From CAYRIH01 sp964424375 (lineage in GTDB: Bacteria; Patescibacteriota; Kazan-3B-28; UBA10110), in assembly GCA_964424375.1 (NCBI GenBank), contig CAYRIH010000007.1, positions 1-43,748 of the forward strand: 43,748 nucleotides of DNA, read 5' to 3'. The translations under genes were made by a program, and so were the position numbers. This document shows positions 7,622 to 16,704 of this stretch, piece by piece. A model generated the notes under the pieces. It was not told where the DNA came from, ran no database searches, and saw only the letters and a program-made list of their open reading frames with translations. Every line of letters begins with the position of its first letter. The stretch's first letter is position 1.

Positions 7622-8611
7622 ATGATTATTTTAGGAATAGAAACTAGTTGTGATGATACGGCCGTAGCATTGGTACGAGATGGCAAAATAGTTATGGGTT
7701 CTTTAGTAGCTTCGCAAACTAAATTACATCGGCGTTTTGGAGGGATTGTCCCTGAAGTGGCATCAAGACAGCATCTAGAAACCATTCTGCCCTTGTTGGA
7801 TAAACTGTTTAAAACTACTGGCTTAAGCCAAAAAGATATAGATGCTATAGCGGTTACTGTAGGCCCAGGTTTGTTGGGCTCTTTGTTGATTGGTGTAAAT
7901 GTAGCCAAGACCCTAGCTTATTTATGGAATAAGCCGCTGATTGCAGTAGATCACTTAATAGGACATATCTATAGCAATTTTATAGATGAAGACATTTCGT
8001 CCGATATGTTTCCAGCTTTAATATTAGTTGTCAGCGGAGGACACACAGAGTTAGTATGGTGCAAAGATAAAAACAATTTTACAACTATCGGAGGGACTCG
8101 AGATGATGCTGCCGGAGAAGCTTTTGACAAAGCTGCTAAAGTTATGAACCTAGGTTATCCTGGTGGTCCAGCCATTGCTAAAATAGCTCAAAGAGGTGAT
8201 GTGCCTAAATTGCCCCGACCTATGGCTGAAAAAGGTTTGGATTTAAGCTTTTCGGGACTTAAAACGGCAATGATTAAGATAGCAAATAAGTTTCCAGCCA
8301 AAGCGCTGGCTTTTGAATTTCAGGAAGCGGTTACTGATGTGCTAACTATTAAAACTAAACGAGCAATTAAAAAATATCATCCTAAAACTTTAATGTTAGC
8401 TGGCGGAGTAGCGGCTAACCGAGAGTTACGGCGTAAACTTCAGCAATTGGCCAAGCAATTTAAATTAAATTATTATGTGCCAGAATTGCGTTATTGTATG
8501 GATAATGCGGTAATGATAGCCTTAGCCGCTTATTTTATAAAACAAGCACCGAAAAGCCAATGGTATAATATAGAAGTTACCACCAATAGTTTGTTGTCTA
8601 GAAATGAGTAA
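7622..8611 (+). CDS. tsaD: tRNA N6-adenosine threonylcarbamoyltransferase (TsaD)
   Basis: Transfers threonylcarbamoyl to A37 of tRNAs that read ANN codons (t6A), working with TsaB, TsaC and TsaE, none of which is in this window. Family signatures: M-I-I-L-G-I-E-T-S-C-D-D-T-A at the N-terminus; metal-binding histidines H111 and H115 in V-D-H-L-I-G-H-I-Y-S; S-G-G-H-T-E-L-V; the G-G-T-R-D-D-A-A-G-E-A-F-D-K segment; and M-L-A-G-G-V-A-A-N-R-E-L-R. At 329 aa it is of usual length. Its last 8 bases overlap the start of valS, so the two are co-transcribed. A -10-like TATATT ends six bases before the ATG. Confidence 0.96.
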   Translation: MIILGIETSCDDTAVALVRDGKIVMGSLVASQTKLHRRFGGIVPEVASRQHLETILPLLDKLFKTTGLSQKDIDAIAVTVGPGLLGSLLIGVNVAKTLAYLWNKPLIAVDHLIGHIYSNFIDEDISSDMFPALILVVSGGHTELVWCKDKNNFTTIGGTRDDAAGEAFDKAAKVMNLGYPGGPAIAKIAQRGDVPKLPRPMAEKGLDLSFSGLKTAMIKIANKFPAKALAFEFQEAVTDVLTIKTKRAIKKYHPKTLMLAGGVAANRELRRKLQQLAKQFKLNYYVPELRYCMDNAVMIALAAYFIKQAPKSQWYNIEVTTNSLLSRNE

Positions 8612-10742
8612 TAAAGAATTACCTAAAACATTTAATCCTCAAGTTGAAGAGGAAAAAATTTATCGAGCTTGGGAAAAATCTGGCTTGTTTACGCCCCAAA
8701 TTAAACCAAACGAGCAGCCTTATGTTATAACTATGCCTCCGCCCAATGCTTATGACCAATTGCATATTGGACACGCTTTGTTTGTGGCCATTGAAGATGT
8801 AATGATTCGTTATCACCGCATGAAAGGGGAGCCAACCTTGTGGCTGCCAGGGGCTGATCATGCTGGAATTGCCAGCCAGGTTTTCTTTGAAAGGATATTA
8901 AAAAAAGAAAAAGGTTTAACTAGGCACGATTTGGGCAGAAAAGAATTTAATAAACAACTCTATGAATTTTTAATGCAAAAAAGAGAAATTGTGGAAAACC
9001 AGCTTCGTCGATTGGGCGCTAGCTGTGACTGGACTCGCAAAAAATTTACTTTAGATACGGATGTTAGTCAGGCCGTGATTTACACTTTTAAAAAGATGTA
9101 TGACGAGGGATTAATTTATCGAGGCAAGAGAATTACTAATTGGTGCCCGCGATGTGCTACGGTTCTCTCGGATTTAGAAGTTGAACACCAGGAAACTGAA
9201 GGGCAATTAACATACATCAAGTATCCTCTTAAAGATAGTGATAAATATATTGTAGTGGCAACTACTAGGCCGGAAAACATGTTGGGTGATACAGCGGTAG
9301 CAGTAAATCCCAAAGATAAGCGTTACAAGGATTTAATAGGAAAAGAAATCAACCTACCGTTGACCGACAGAACTATTCCTATTATTGCTGATGATATAGT
9401 GGATATGGAATTTGGGACTGGAGCAGTCAAAGTAACACCAGCTCACGATCCTGTGGATTTTGAAATAGGCGAAAGGCACGGTTTGGATCGAATAGTAGTA
9501 ATTGGGCAAGATGTTAAAATGACACAAGCAGCTGGAGAATTTGAAGGGTTAGAAGCTAGTACAGAGGCGCGGCAGGCCATTTTAGAAAGCCTATCGGCTA
9601 AAAAATTAATTGAGAAAAAAGTTAAATATAAACACAATGTGGGGCATTGTGAAAGATGTAAATCGATAGTAGAACCGATACTTTCTAAGCAGTGGTTTAT
9701 CAAAATAAAACCATTGGCTCAACCGGCTATTGAAGCAGTTAAATCTGGGAAGATTAAATTTATCCCGAAACGATTTGAAAAGAATTACTTGAATTGGATT
9801 AACAACATTCGTGATTGGAATATCAGCAGACAGCTTTGGTGGGGACATAGGATTCCAGTATATTATCTTAAGTCGAATGCAGATAAATTTGTGATAGCAG
9901 AAAGCTTAAAAGAAGCTGAAAAAGTTTTAGGAGGTAAGGCGGAACAGGATCCTGACACTTTAGATACTTGGTTTTCGTCAGGAATGTGGCCATTTACTAC
10001 TTTGGGCTGGCCTAAAAAAACTCAAGATTTTGGATATTTTTATCCAACTACTGTAATGGAAACAGGCTGGGATATTATCTTCTTTTGGGTGGCCAGAATG
10101 ATTATGTTGGGTATATATTGCACAGGCAAACCGCCGTTTGAATTAGTTTATTTAAACGGCCTGGTTAGAGATAAACAAGGTCAAAAGATTTCTAAGTCGA
10201 AAGGTAATGTTATTGATCCGATTGAAATGATAGATAAATACGGCGCTGATGCCTTGCGAATGGGTCTTTTAATGGGGACAGCCGCTGGCAATGATACTAA
10301 TGTGTCAGAAGAAAAAATTAGAGGCTACCGAAACTTTGCCAACAAGATATGGAATGCCGCCAGGTTTATAAATATGATGGTTTCTGAGTTTGTGGATATT
10401 AAAGATGTAAAATTAACTAAAGATGAAGCTAAGATCTTAAAAGAATTTGAGACTGTACTGAAAACTGTAACTAAACATATGGATGAATATCGTTTGTCTT
10501 TGGCTGGAGAGATTCTATATGATTATTTTTGGCACACTTTTTGTGATAAGTGTATAGAACAACTAAAACCCAGCTTAACTGATTCAAACAATAAAGATTC
10601 GGCAGCAGCTACATTGCATCACATATTAAAAAACTCCTTAATTATGCTTCACCCATTTGTGCCATTTGCCACTGAAGCAGCTTGGGGTGCAGTTTATAAC
10701 AAAGAAGATTTATTGCTGGGTCAAAAATGGCCCTCTTTCTAA
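8604..10742 (+). CDS. valS: Valyl-tRNA synthetase, shortened at the C-terminus
   Basis: Class I synthetase that charges tRNA-Val. The HIGH motif is intact at residues 54-57 after P-P-P-N-A-Y-D-Q-L. The KMSKS loop is K-I-S-K-S-K-G-N near residue 528. The CP1 editing domain is present (T-T-R-P-E-N-M-L-G-D-T-A and the G-T-G-A-V-K-V-T-P-A-H-D-P segment). A zinc-like knot reads W-C-P-R-C-A. At 712 aa it is about 240 shorter than the E. coli enzyme, and the C-terminal coiled-coil arm that grips the tRNA is missing, a typical CPR reduction. It overlaps tsaD by 8 bases at the start. At the 3' end it overlaps the convergent secreted-protein gene by 33 bases. Confidence 0.96.
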   Translation: MSNKELPKTFNPQVEEEKIYRAWEKSGLFTPQIKPNEQPYVITMPPPNAYDQLHIGHALFVAIEDVMIRYHRMKGEPTLWLPGADHAGIASQVFFERILKKEKGLTRHDLGRKEFNKQLYEFLMQKREIVENQLRRLGASCDWTRKKFTLDTDVSQAVIYTFKKMYDEGLIYRGKRITNWCPRCATVLSDLEVEHQETEGQLTYIKYPLKDSDKYIVVATTRPENMLGDTAVAVNPKDKRYKDLIGKEINLPLTDRTIPIIADDIVDMEFGTGAVKVTPAHDPVDFEIGERHGLDRIVVIGQDVKMTQAAGEFEGLEASTEARQAILESLSAKKLIEKKVKYKHNVGHCERCKSIVEPILSKQWFIKIKPLAQPAIEAVKSGKIKFIPKRFEKNYLNWINNIRDWNISRQLWWGHRIPVYYLKSNADKFVIAESLKEAEKVLGGKAEQDPDTLDTWFSSGMWPFTTLGWPKKTQDFGYFYPTTVMETGWDIIFFWVARMIMLGIYCTGKPPFELVYLNGLVRDKQGQKISKSKGNVIDPIEMIDKYGADALRMGLLMGTAAGNDTNVSEEKIRGYRNFANKIWNAARFINMMVSEFVDIKDVKLTKDEAKILKEFETVLKTVTKHMDEYRLSLAGEILYDYFWHTFCDKCIEQLKPSLTDSNNKDSAAATLHHILKNSLIMLHPFVPFATEAAWGAVYNKEDLLLGQKWPSF

Positions 10743-11453
10743 GACAGCTTGGGGTTTAGCAATTTTAATAAATCCTCCAGAAGGGAATTTAACTAAAGCC
10801 CAATCTTGAACCTCGGCCACTATCTGTCCATGGTAGTTTCTGATGTAATTATCCAGGGCGTTGGGAGAATCAAGCGGCTCGTAACTTAATCTATCTTGCA
10901 GCCAATCAATTTCTTGGCCGCTGGATTTATCAAAACTGCGGAATGTAATCCCATTAGGCAATTGAACAATTACCTTATCATTTTCTTGATACCAGGCTTT
11001 TCCACCTTGAGTGTAAGCATCGGACAAAGGATTGCCTGCTGGGGGAATAACATTGCCAATGAATGGCTGGTCAGTTGCTGGTATAGGTGATATAGGAGCT
11101 GGGTTAAGTAAAGTGTTATTATCGTCAGCAGAAATAAATGATGGACGAAGTGTTGTTGATTGATTTTTAGATAGGTTTATTAAGATATCTCGGACTAGTT
11201 TGTTAGGATTGTAAGAGATGTTATTAAGAGTAGTTATATAATCTGTGTTTTGATTTTGGGATAATTGCGGGTCATTATTTTGTTCGGAGGAATTATTTGC
11301 CAAAAAAGATGTGATAATTTCGCTTTGGGTTAAAGAAAAATCTGCCTGAGAATAAGCAGTTGAGGCTATATTAGATTGTAGATTAGGCAATAATTCAGCG
11401 CAGATGACGCCTAATATCAAGAATATGATGGCTAAATTTCTGATTTTGGGCAT
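10710..11453 (-). CDS. Secreted or membrane-anchored hypothetical protein
   Basis: This 247-residue protein has an N-terminal hydrophobic segment (N-L-A-I-I-F-L-I-L-G-V-I-C-A-E) that could be a signal peptide or anchor. A long low-complexity stretch rich in Asn, Gln, Ser and Thr follows (about 35-125), then a more ordered C-terminal part with Y-Q-E-N-D-K-V-I-V-Q-L-P-N-G and W-A-L-V-K-F-P-S-G-G. I do not recognise the family. It lies 89 bases after pilB, with its own TATAAT (11511-11506), and may extend the envelope operon. Its last 33 bases are antisense to the end of valS. There is no ribosome site directly before the ATG (TTTTTT precedes it); an AGGAGG lies 39 bases upstream. Confidence 0.75.
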   Translation of the reverse strand: MPKIRNLAIIFLILGVICAELLPNLQSNIASTAYSQADFSLTQSEIITSFLANNSSEQNNDPQLSQNQNTDYITTLNNISYNPNKLVRDILINLSKNQSTTLRPSFISADDNNTLLNPAPISPIPATDQPFIGNVIPPAGNPLSDAYTQGGKAWYQENDKVIVQLPNGITFRSFDKSSGQEIDWLQDRLSYEPLDSPNALDNYIRNYHGQIVAEVQDWALVKFPSGGFIKIAKPQAVLERGPFLTQQ

Positions 11454-11542
11454 AAAAAACGAGGTTAGTTCTGTCTTACCAACAGCACCATACCTCCTGC
11501 TTTTTATTATACCAAATTTAAAGAGATTTATCTGAGATTTGT

Positions 11543-13276
11543 TTATTCTTCTTTAGTAACTCGGTTTATTTCATCTAAGGTGGTAATGCCGTCCAACACT
11601 TTTAAGATTCCATCTTGTTTGAGCGTAATCATACCATTTTTGACAGCTAATTTTTGTATCTCTCCAATTGTAGTGCCAGCCAGCACAGCCTTGATGATTT
11701 CTTCATTGGGTTTAAGTATTTCAAAAATACCTATGCGTCCAGCATATCCTGTGCCGTGGCAATTAGGACATTGGCTGACTTTTTTAGGATCAGAGCGTTT
11801 AAGAGTTTTGGGGATGGCAGGTTTCTTAATAGTAGCAGGCAGTTTATCCAATTCTTTTTTAATTTGAGATAAGGTGTTTTGATTTGGAGTATATTCTTGA
11901 ACACAGTAACGGCATATTTTTCTTACTAAGCGCTGGGCGATAATAATTAAAATAGCTTCGATAAAGTATTTAGGCTCTAATCCTAGATCGGCTAATCTAG
12001 GGATAGCTCCAGCTGCATCATTAGTGTGAAGGGTAGAAAGTACTAAATGTCCAGTTAAAGATGCGTTAATGGCAATAGCAGCAGTTTCTTTATCGCGTAT
12101 TTCCCCAATTAACACTACATCCGGATCCTGTCGCATGATTGAGCGCAGGCCAGTAGCAAAAGTGTAGTTTTTATCAGGATTAATTTGACTTTGAGTAATG
12201 CCAGCCAAGCGATATTCTATTGGATCTTCAATGGTAATGATTTTTTTGCCAGGCGTGTTGATAGTGTTAAGGACAGAATATAAAGTAGTAGTTTTACCCG
12301 ATCCGGTTGGTCCAGTATTTAAAATTAGGCCATTAGGCTGTTTTATGGCTGTAGCTACTATTTTTGCATTATGTTTAATTAACCCCAATTTGTCTAAGGC
12401 AATTAAACTGCCTTCCTGTGGTAGCAATCGTAATACAGCCGATTCGCCCCAGGCTGTAGGCAAGATAGATACGCGAATATCATAATGAATAGCGCCAATT
12501 TTAATACTAAACCTTCCGTCCTGACTAGCCTTATTGATATTGAGTTTTAATTTTGATAAGAATTTGATGCGAGATACCAAACTTTTAAGAGAGCTTTTAG
12601 GTATGCTAGTGACATCCTGAAGTATTCCATCTACTCTGAATCGGATATGAATAGTTTTTTGAGCAGGTTCTACATGAATGTCCGAAGCTTTTAAGTGAGC
12701 AGCGCTGGAAACAATGGTTTCAAACAATTGGCTGGTAGGTATTTTTTTAATTTTATTGGCTAGGTCTTTCCAAGTAGTTATGGCTTGAGCGGCTTGCTGT
12801 TGTTGAATCTGACTAATTTCAATATCTCCCTTTAATGATTTTGGCGGTGCAAATATATCATAAATGGATAGCAGGTATCTTATGCTAGAAGCAGAAACTA
12901 AAACTGGAATAAATTTGTATTCGTCTAAAGTTTGAAGATGTTCCAATGCCTCAATTGTTTTAGTGTTGGTTAAATCACTCACAGCCAAATATATATCTTG
13001 TCCCTCTTTTTTAAATGCAAAAACTTTTCCTGTTTGAGTTAATTCTTTTGGCACTATATCCACTACTCCAGGTTCTGGCTGATAGTTCATCAGATTAAGA
13101 TATAAAAGGGAGTACTTTCGGGCTATTTTTTTAGTTTGTTCTTCTTCTTTGCGCCGATTAATATCTCCCACAATTTTATCTACAGATAATACAGACTCAT
13201 CTTTTAATTTGAGCTGATGTTGAGTTAATTCATTCTCGGACATATTAGATTGTGGCAGTATTTGTTTTTTATTCAT
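11543..13276 (-). CDS. pilB: PilB/GspE-type assembly ATPase
   Basis: Hexameric traffic ATPase that powers type IV pilus extension or type II secretion at the inner membrane. An N-terminal MshEN-like region (about 50-150) is followed by the A-S-D-I-H-V-E-P motif near 197-204. Walker A GPTGSGKTT is at 322-330, the aspartate box I-T-I-E-D-P-I-E-Y follows at 347-355, Walker B D-P-D-V-V-L-I-G-E-I-R-D is at 384-395, and the histidine box G-H-L-V-L-S-T-L-H-T at 409-418. A zinc-binding set has C455/C458 and C503/C506. All key residues are present, so it should be active. No PilC, PilM or type IV prepilin gene is in this window. It follows the calcium-repeat protein gene by 11 bases at the end of the virB6-like operon. 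Confidence 0.93.
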   Translation of the reverse strand: MNKKQILPQSNMSENELTQHQLKLKDESVLSVDKIVGDINRRKEEEQTKKIARKYSLLYLNLMNYQPEPGVVDIVPKELTQTGKVFAFKKEGQDIYLAVSDLTNTKTIEALEHLQTLDEYKFIPVLVSASSIRYLLSIYDIFAPPKSLKGDIEISQIQQQQAAQAITTWKDLANKIKKIPTSQLFETIVSSAAHLKASDIHVEPAQKTIHIRFRVDGILQDVTSIPKSSLKSLVSRIKFLSKLKLNINKASQDGRFSIKIGAIHYDIRVSILPTAWGESAVLRLLPQEGSLIALDKLGLIKHNAKIVATAIKQPNGLILNTGPTGSGKTTTLYSVLNTINTPGKKIITIEDPIEYRLAGITQSQINPDKNYTFATGLRSIMRQDPDVVLIGEIRDKETAAIAINASLTGHLVLSTLHTNDAAGAIPRLADLGLEPKYFIEAILIIIAQRLVRKICRYCVQEYTPNQNTLSQIKKELDKLPATIKKPAIPKTLKRSDPKKVSQCPNCHGTGYAGRIGIFEILKPNEEIIKAVLAGTTIGEIQKLAVKNGMITLKQDGILKVLDGITTLDEINRVTKEE

Positions 13277-13287
13277 AACGATAGGTT

Positions 13288-14223
13288 TTAAAAAGAATTG
13301 ATGCCAACAAAGGCTATGTCCAAGACTGTTTCGTAGTTAGTTACAAGTTTAGCTATATTTGTTGCGGCTGTGATGCGATTGGGTTGATCCGATATGGCAA
13401 TAGAACGGAAATATATTTCATAAGTTTTGGTAGTGTTAGGTGCTACAGTAATGTTATAGCCATCACGCCAAGTGTATTCTAATAAATAGCTATATGGCTG
13501 TTCTATGTCGTTAATTATAATCTGTAAACTATCATCATATTCTAATTCTGGTTCCTCAAGGATGTCATATAGAGTTGCTGTCTCGGAAATAGAGCTGGTA
13601 TTTTCCAATTCTATATAGATAAAGAATCTTAGAATATCGTTAGGCTTAGTGTCTATATAATTACTCCATTCTGTATCACCTTGGCTTATATTGCGAACAT
13701 TTTTATAAAAATCTCTGACAATTAATCTCCCAGTTTCAGGATCAGCTGGAGGCGGAAGAATAGCTGGAGGGGATGTGCCGCCTATATTTGGATTGTTAGG
13801 CTCTGTGTCTTGGCTGTCTATTACACCATCCCCATCAGTATCGGGAGAGCGAGGGTCAGTTCCATCGTTAATTTCGTCTTTATCTGATATTCCGTCATCA
13901 TCACTGTCTGATTTATTGGGATTTGTTCCGTATTGATATTCCTGAGCATTAGTTAATCCATCATTATCTAAATCGCCACCAAGACCATAATAAGCGTGAT
14001 AAACTTCACTACTGCCAACCAAGTTATTACTATAATATGCATCTTCAATAATTAATGTAGAGTCTAGATAAGATTGATGATAGGTATCATCTATCTCAGC
14101 AGAGGACCTGTTAGTATATTTGTCTTCTATCGAAGTAGTTTCCCTTTGATAATGATAAACAACTGAAGCAATAATAATTGCTCCAACGACAGTAGATGTT
14201 ATGACAATAATTATCGGTTTCAT
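13288..14223 (-). CDS. Membrane-anchored protein with thrombospondin type 3-like calcium repeats
   Basis: A 311-aa bitopic protein. It has an N-terminal membrane segment (about 4-22) and a linker rich in Ser, Tyr and Asp. Three aspartate-rich calcium-binding loops lie at 84-145: D-L-D-N-D-G-L, D-S-D-D-D-G-I and D-T-D-G-D-G-V-I-D, with N-P/D-P spacers as in thrombospondin type 3 repeats. A Pro-rich hinge (I-L-P-P-P-A-D-P) leads to a C-terminal beta-rich domain (about 165-311) that looks like a bacterial Ig or DUF11-type fold. The loops probably stiffen the protein when calcium is bound outside the cell. It sits between virB4 and pilB with gaps of 5 and 11 bases, so it is probably a structural or surface part of the same machine. 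I do not recognise the full-length family. Confidence 0.85.
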   Translation of the reverse strand: MKPIIIVITSTVVGAIIIASVVYHYQRETTSIEDKYTNRSSAEIDDTYHQSYLDSTLIIEDAYYSNNLVGSSEVYHAYYGLGGDLDNDGLTNAQEYQYGTNPNKSDSDDDGISDKDEINDGTDPRSPDTDGDGVIDSQDTEPNNPNIGGTSPPAILPPPADPETGRLIVRDFYKNVRNISQGDTEWSNYIDTKPNDILRFFIYIELENTSSISETATLYDILEEPELEYDDSLQIIINDIEQPYSYLLEYTWRDGYNITVAPNTTKTYEIYFRSIAISDQPNRITAATNIAKLVTNYETVLDIAFVGINSF

Positions 14224-14228
14224 TTTTT

Positions 14229-16022
14229 TTATTTTATCTTGCTAAGAGCAGCTATCTGAGCAAGTTGTTCAGGATCTGAAGTAGCTATCTTATCTTCGAT
14301 ATAAGAGGCGACTACTTTTATGGCGGCATGATTAGTGCCGGCAAAAAATAATCCTTCACCTACAGCTGATTCTAAGAGCAGGAATTTTTCTCCCTCGGTT
14401 AAATTAAATGTTTTAGCTACTATATCAATTGAGGCGGGGGATTGTCGGAATAAAAGTTGTAAGGAAGAGTTAGATACCACAGCTTTGCCGTATTTAGAAC
14501 CCAAGAAATCTTCTACATCCTGGGTAATAGTAGTTAATCCCAGCCAGTATTTGCGGGCTCGTTTGGCAATGCTATAAAGAAATTTAGCTGAATCTTCGTG
14601 TTGCATTAAGACCCATGCCTCATCAATGACCAATAGACGTTTTCTTTTTTCGAAGCGAATTTTAGTCCAAATATAATTCAGCACAATATACATAGCGATA
14701 GGTCGCAGGCTTTCTTCTAAATCACGGATATTAAAAACTACCAAGCCTTTATCTAAATCAAAGTTAGTGGGCTTATTAAAGATACCAGCAAAAGTTCCAT
14801 GTACGTATTTATCTAGCCGTTGGGCTAAACTTTCTGCTCCCTCCATGTTTTGCAGTACATTATGCAAATCTTCCATAGTAGGTGGTTGGTTTTTTTGACT
14901 CTTTACATCAGAAGTGATGTCTTTGAGGGCGTAAGCTTCTCGAATAGCCTTATCCATGACAGCGTCTTCTTCTGGTGTAAGTTTGCCTAACATTAAATTC
15001 ATTAATCCAAGCAAGGCAATAATAACAGACCGCAGATTATCTTCTCCATCGGTATCAGATCCAATATTTGGCAGGTCAAACGGATTGATGCGCTTCTTCG
15101 AATTAAGACTGACTGACAGATAGCTTCCTCCGACTGCTTTGGCTAATGTTTGATATTCATTTTCGGGGTCAATAACAATTACATCTGTGCCCAGCATCAT
15201 ACTGCGCAGGATTTCTAATTTAACTGCATAACTTTTACCACCGCCAGATTTAGCAAATACAGTCATATTAGCATTTTCAAGTTTAAATCTGTCGAAGAGA
15301 ATCAAACTGTTGTTGTGACGATTAATCCCGTATAACACTCCTTCATTAGTTGTTAGATCAGAAGATATGAAGGGAAAAGTTGTAGCCAGTGAACTACTGG
15401 TCATATTTCTGACAATTTTCAAATCATCTTTTCCAACAGGAAGAGATGAGTCAAAACCAGCTTGCATTTGCATTAGAGCTTGTTTGGTGTAAATTAATTG
15501 TCCGCCCAGAGCTGTTTCAATTTTGTCTGTAGCGGCATCTAGTTCGTCTAAACTTTTAGCATAGATGGTGAAGTATAAAGCATGGTGGAAAAATTTTTCT
15601 AATCCTCTTTGCAGATTATCGCGAAGTTCTTCAGCATCTCGATGGGCAATTTCTAATTCTGGGTCTCGAATAGCGCCTTTTTCAGCATTTATACGCAGAC
15701 TTGATTCCATTTCGGTAACCTTTCGGCGCAATAGTTTCATAATCGCAGCGCTATCTACTGGATAGATATGCATTGATATATCAAAACTAATATCAAAGTT
15801 AATGATTTGATTTAACCAATTGGTTTCAATATATTGCGGATAGGTTAATACAAATAAAGTTTTAACAAATCTGTTGTTAAGTTGCAGATAGTTTGGTTTT
15901 AAGACCAGTAGTGTGGGGGCAATCAAATCTCTAATTGAAAATAGCCCCCGTTCTAAGATTTCTTGCGCTTTCTTCTGGGATAATTGTTGTTCAGTCTTTT
16001 TTTTCTTTTTAAACCACCACAT
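14229..16022 (-). CDS. VirB4/TraC-type conjugation ATPase
   Basis: A cytoplasmic ATPase of type IV secretion systems that energises pilus biogenesis and substrate transfer. The N-terminal part (1-230) is the VirB4 membrane-proximal domain. Walker A A-K-S-G-G-G-K-S is at 257-264, followed by V-I-V-I-D-P-E-N-E-Y. Walker B L-L-V-I-D-E-A-W is at 463-470, and the T-T-I-T-Q-D-V-E-D-F-L segment is nearby. At 597 aa it is on the short side of the family. It begins 4 bases after the preceding VirB4 N-terminal-like gene. A VirD4 coupling protein and a relaxase are not seen in this window, so classical conjugation is not demonstrated. Confidence 0.93.
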   Translation of the reverse strand: MWWFKKKKKTEQQLSQKKAQEILERGLFSIRDLIAPTLLVLKPNYLQLNNRFVKTLFVLTYPQYIETNWLNQIINFDISFDISMHIYPVDSAAIMKLLRRKVTEMESSLRINAEKGAIRDPELEIAHRDAEELRDNLQRGLEKFFHHALYFTIYAKSLDELDAATDKIETALGGQLIYTKQALMQMQAGFDSSLPVGKDDLKIVRNMTSSSLATTFPFISSDLTTNEGVLYGINRHNNSLILFDRFKLENANMTVFAKSGGGKSYAVKLEILRSMMLGTDVIVIDPENEYQTLAKAVGGSYLSVSLNSKKRINPFDLPNIGSDTDGEDNLRSVIIALLGLMNLMLGKLTPEEDAVMDKAIREAYALKDITSDVKSQKNQPPTMEDLHNVLQNMEGAESLAQRLDKYVHGTFAGIFNKPTNFDLDKGLVVFNIRDLEESLRPIAMYIVLNYIWTKIRFEKRKRLLVIDEAWVLMQHEDSAKFLYSIAKRARKYWLGLTTITQDVEDFLGSKYGKAVVSNSSLQLLFRQSPASIDIVAKTFNLTEGEKFLLLESAVGEGLFFAGTNHAAIKVVASYIEDKIATSDPEQLAQIAALSKIK

Positions 16023-16026
16023 CTAT

Positions 16027-16701
16027 TTACCTTTCTTGGTTTAAAGTGGTAATAATATCTGCATCAACTTGGCTAACATTAAAGAGTTTTTGTCGTCTAG
16101 CTATATCTGGATTATAAGTAGTATAAAATAGATCGATTAACTCTTCAGTATTGAGCAGGATACTATCTAACCCCATAGGAGATAGACCATTGGCGACTAA
16201 TCTTGCCCTGCTCATTGCTTCATCTTTAGCTTCCTTGAATCTGCCAACCGGAGTAATAGGTTTTTTATTAAATAAACGAGACAGCCACCCTTGCCTTATT
16301 TGATGATGAGGATTATATGAGATAACGATATAAAAAGTTTTACTCATAATATTGGCTATGCCCACTAATTCTTTGATAAATGCCATATATTCATATGTCT
16401 GCGTTTGCAGAAGTTCATTGGTTTGTTTTTTGCGAGCAAGTTCTAGCTTGTTAAGATATTCATCTAAATCTAGGGTGCGGGATTGAACTAGAATTTGAAT
16501 AGAAAAAGATAAAGAATTAAGAAAATTTTTATATGAATTAAGAATAGCGGTCTGTTCGTCCCGAGATTTTAGATTGAAATTAATAGAATTAATCATTAGC
16601 ACTACTTTTAAGCTGCCGTCTTTCATAACAACCACACCTTTTTTAATTGCTTTAAAAGGCAGGTATTTTTGAGTGCTGTGAGATTTTTGTTTTTTGGCCA
16701 T
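16027..16701 (-). CDS. VirB4/TraC N-terminal-like protein, stand-alone
   Basis: A 224-aa protein without a Walker motif. It resembles the N-terminal region of TraC/VirB4 proteins: Y-L-P-F-K-A-I-K-K-G-V-V-V-M-K-D-G-S near residues 13-30, then I-N-F-N-L-K-S-R-D-E-Q and a Q-S-R-T-L-D-L-D-E-Y-L helix. There is no signal peptide. It lies between prgI (3-base gap) and virB4 (4-base gap). The following VirB4 keeps its own N-terminal domain, so this is not simply a broken VirB4. A duplicated or split subunit that works beside the ATPase is the likeliest reading; the family assignment rests on motif resemblance alone. Confidence 0.78.
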   Translation of the reverse strand: MAKKQKSHSTQKYLPFKAIKKGVVVMKDGSLKVVLMINSINFNLKSRDEQTAILNSYKNFLNSLSFSIQILVQSRTLDLDEYLNKLELARKKQTNELLQTQTYEYMAFIKELVGIANIMSKTFYIVISYNPHHQIRQGWLSRLFNKKPITPVGRFKEAKDEAMSRARLVANGLSPMGLDSILLNTEELIDLFYTTYNPDIARRQKLFNVSQVDADIITTLNQER

Positions 16702-16704
16702 GGT

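Noticed and set aside
11465..11491. Nine-codon upstream ORF (M-V-L-L-V-R-Q-N) in the leader of the secreted-protein gene
   Set aside because: AGGAGG is only one base from its ATG, which is too close for efficient initiation. There is no Trp, His or similar codon run to suggest attenuation.
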